A stretch of 64,000 nt of DNA from Acidobacteriota bacterium (GTDB lineage Bacteria > Acidobacteriota > Thermoanaerobaculia > Thermoanaerobaculales > Thermoanaerobaculaceae), in the NCBI GenBank assembly GCA_016213675.1, contig JACQZW010000031.1:22024-86023 (forward strand). Reading direction: 5' to 3'. Below, one piece after another: positions 62,299-64,000 of the stretch. A model generated the notes under the pieces. It had not been told where the DNA came from, ran no database searches, and worked only from the letters and a program-made list of their open reading frames with translations. Each line of letters opens with the position of its first letter. Position 1 is the stretch's first letter. The translations under genes and the position numbers were made by a program.

Positions 62299-64000
<1,702 letters not shown>

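Overview
The window is about 64 kb of high-G+C DNA (roughly 70% by eye), densely coding on both strands. It comes from a diderm bacterium: it encodes Kdo transferase, lipid A 4'-kinase, heptose activation enzymes and a heptosyltransferase, plus TonB-like and lipoprotein genes. Type IV pilus motor genes, a NiFe uptake hydrogenase, several multiheme c-type cytochromes, tRNA-Sec and a Ser/Thr kinase with TPRs point to an anaerobic or facultative respiring lineage of the Acidobacteriota (Thermoanaerobaculia-like) or Desulfobacterota/Myxococcota type. I favour Acidobacteriota, but this is inference from gene content only.

Layout. 0.1-5.8 kb (+): LPS core/lipid A run (waaA, lpxK, rfaE1, rfaE2, waaC-like, DUF3108). 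5.8-14.2 kb (+): pilB, pilT, pilC, pilS, pilR, a DUF192 protein and galU. 14.2-16.3 kb: small minus-strand genes (FmdB-like, DUF4388, a Cys phosphatase) around tRNA-Sec (-) and tRNA-Ala (+). 16.6-21.7 kb (+): a membrane electron-transfer operon alternating two cytochrome b subunits with an 8/9-heme and an 18-heme cytochrome c. 21.7-28.4 kb: dicarboxylate/amino-acid symporter, hflX, MgtC-like, homocysteine methyltransferase-like, nadC, nadB. 28.4-31.3 kb (-): NiFe hydrogenase small and large subunits and maturation protease. 31.7-31.9 kb: a MITE-like element ending exactly on the kup stop codon. 31.9-43.5 kb: kup, HD protein, lipoprotein, methyltransferase, a GGDEF-TonB_C fusion, a kinase-TPR protein and a tandem pair of uncharacterised paralogues. 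43.6-46.2 kb (-): DUF134 regulator, NifX-like, CGGC protein, a short zinc-ribbon protein with no ATG/GTG/TTG start, methyltransferase and ferritin-like protein. 46.4-50.6 kb (-): MacA/MacB-type exporter. 50.8-62.2 kb: a TSUP/DASS anion-transport neighbourhood with a multiheme-TSUP fusion, two noncanonical PEP-synthase-like proteins and a cytidylate-kinase-like/BON fusion. 62.3 kb to the end: 5' part of secA.

Two genome-wide habits show in the raw sequence. First, at least ten genes have a TANNNT hexamer 5-7 nt before the start codon and no Shine-Dalgarno, which suggests leaderless transcripts. Second, short tandem arrays of 7-bp units with different sequences lie at gene borders (before waaA, inside the 5' end of rfaE2, before the methyltransferase at 25.05 kb, at the 3' end of the ABC ATPase); 7 is not a multiple of 3, so copy-number change inside a gene would shift its frame.

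The best candidates for something undescribed are the 50.8-60.4 kb locus (TSUP, heme-TSUP, PEP-synthase-like pair without the PEP barrel, CMPK-BON), the b/c/b/c cytochrome operon, the GGDEF-TonB_C fusion, and the heptamer array in rfaE2 as a possible LPS phase switch.
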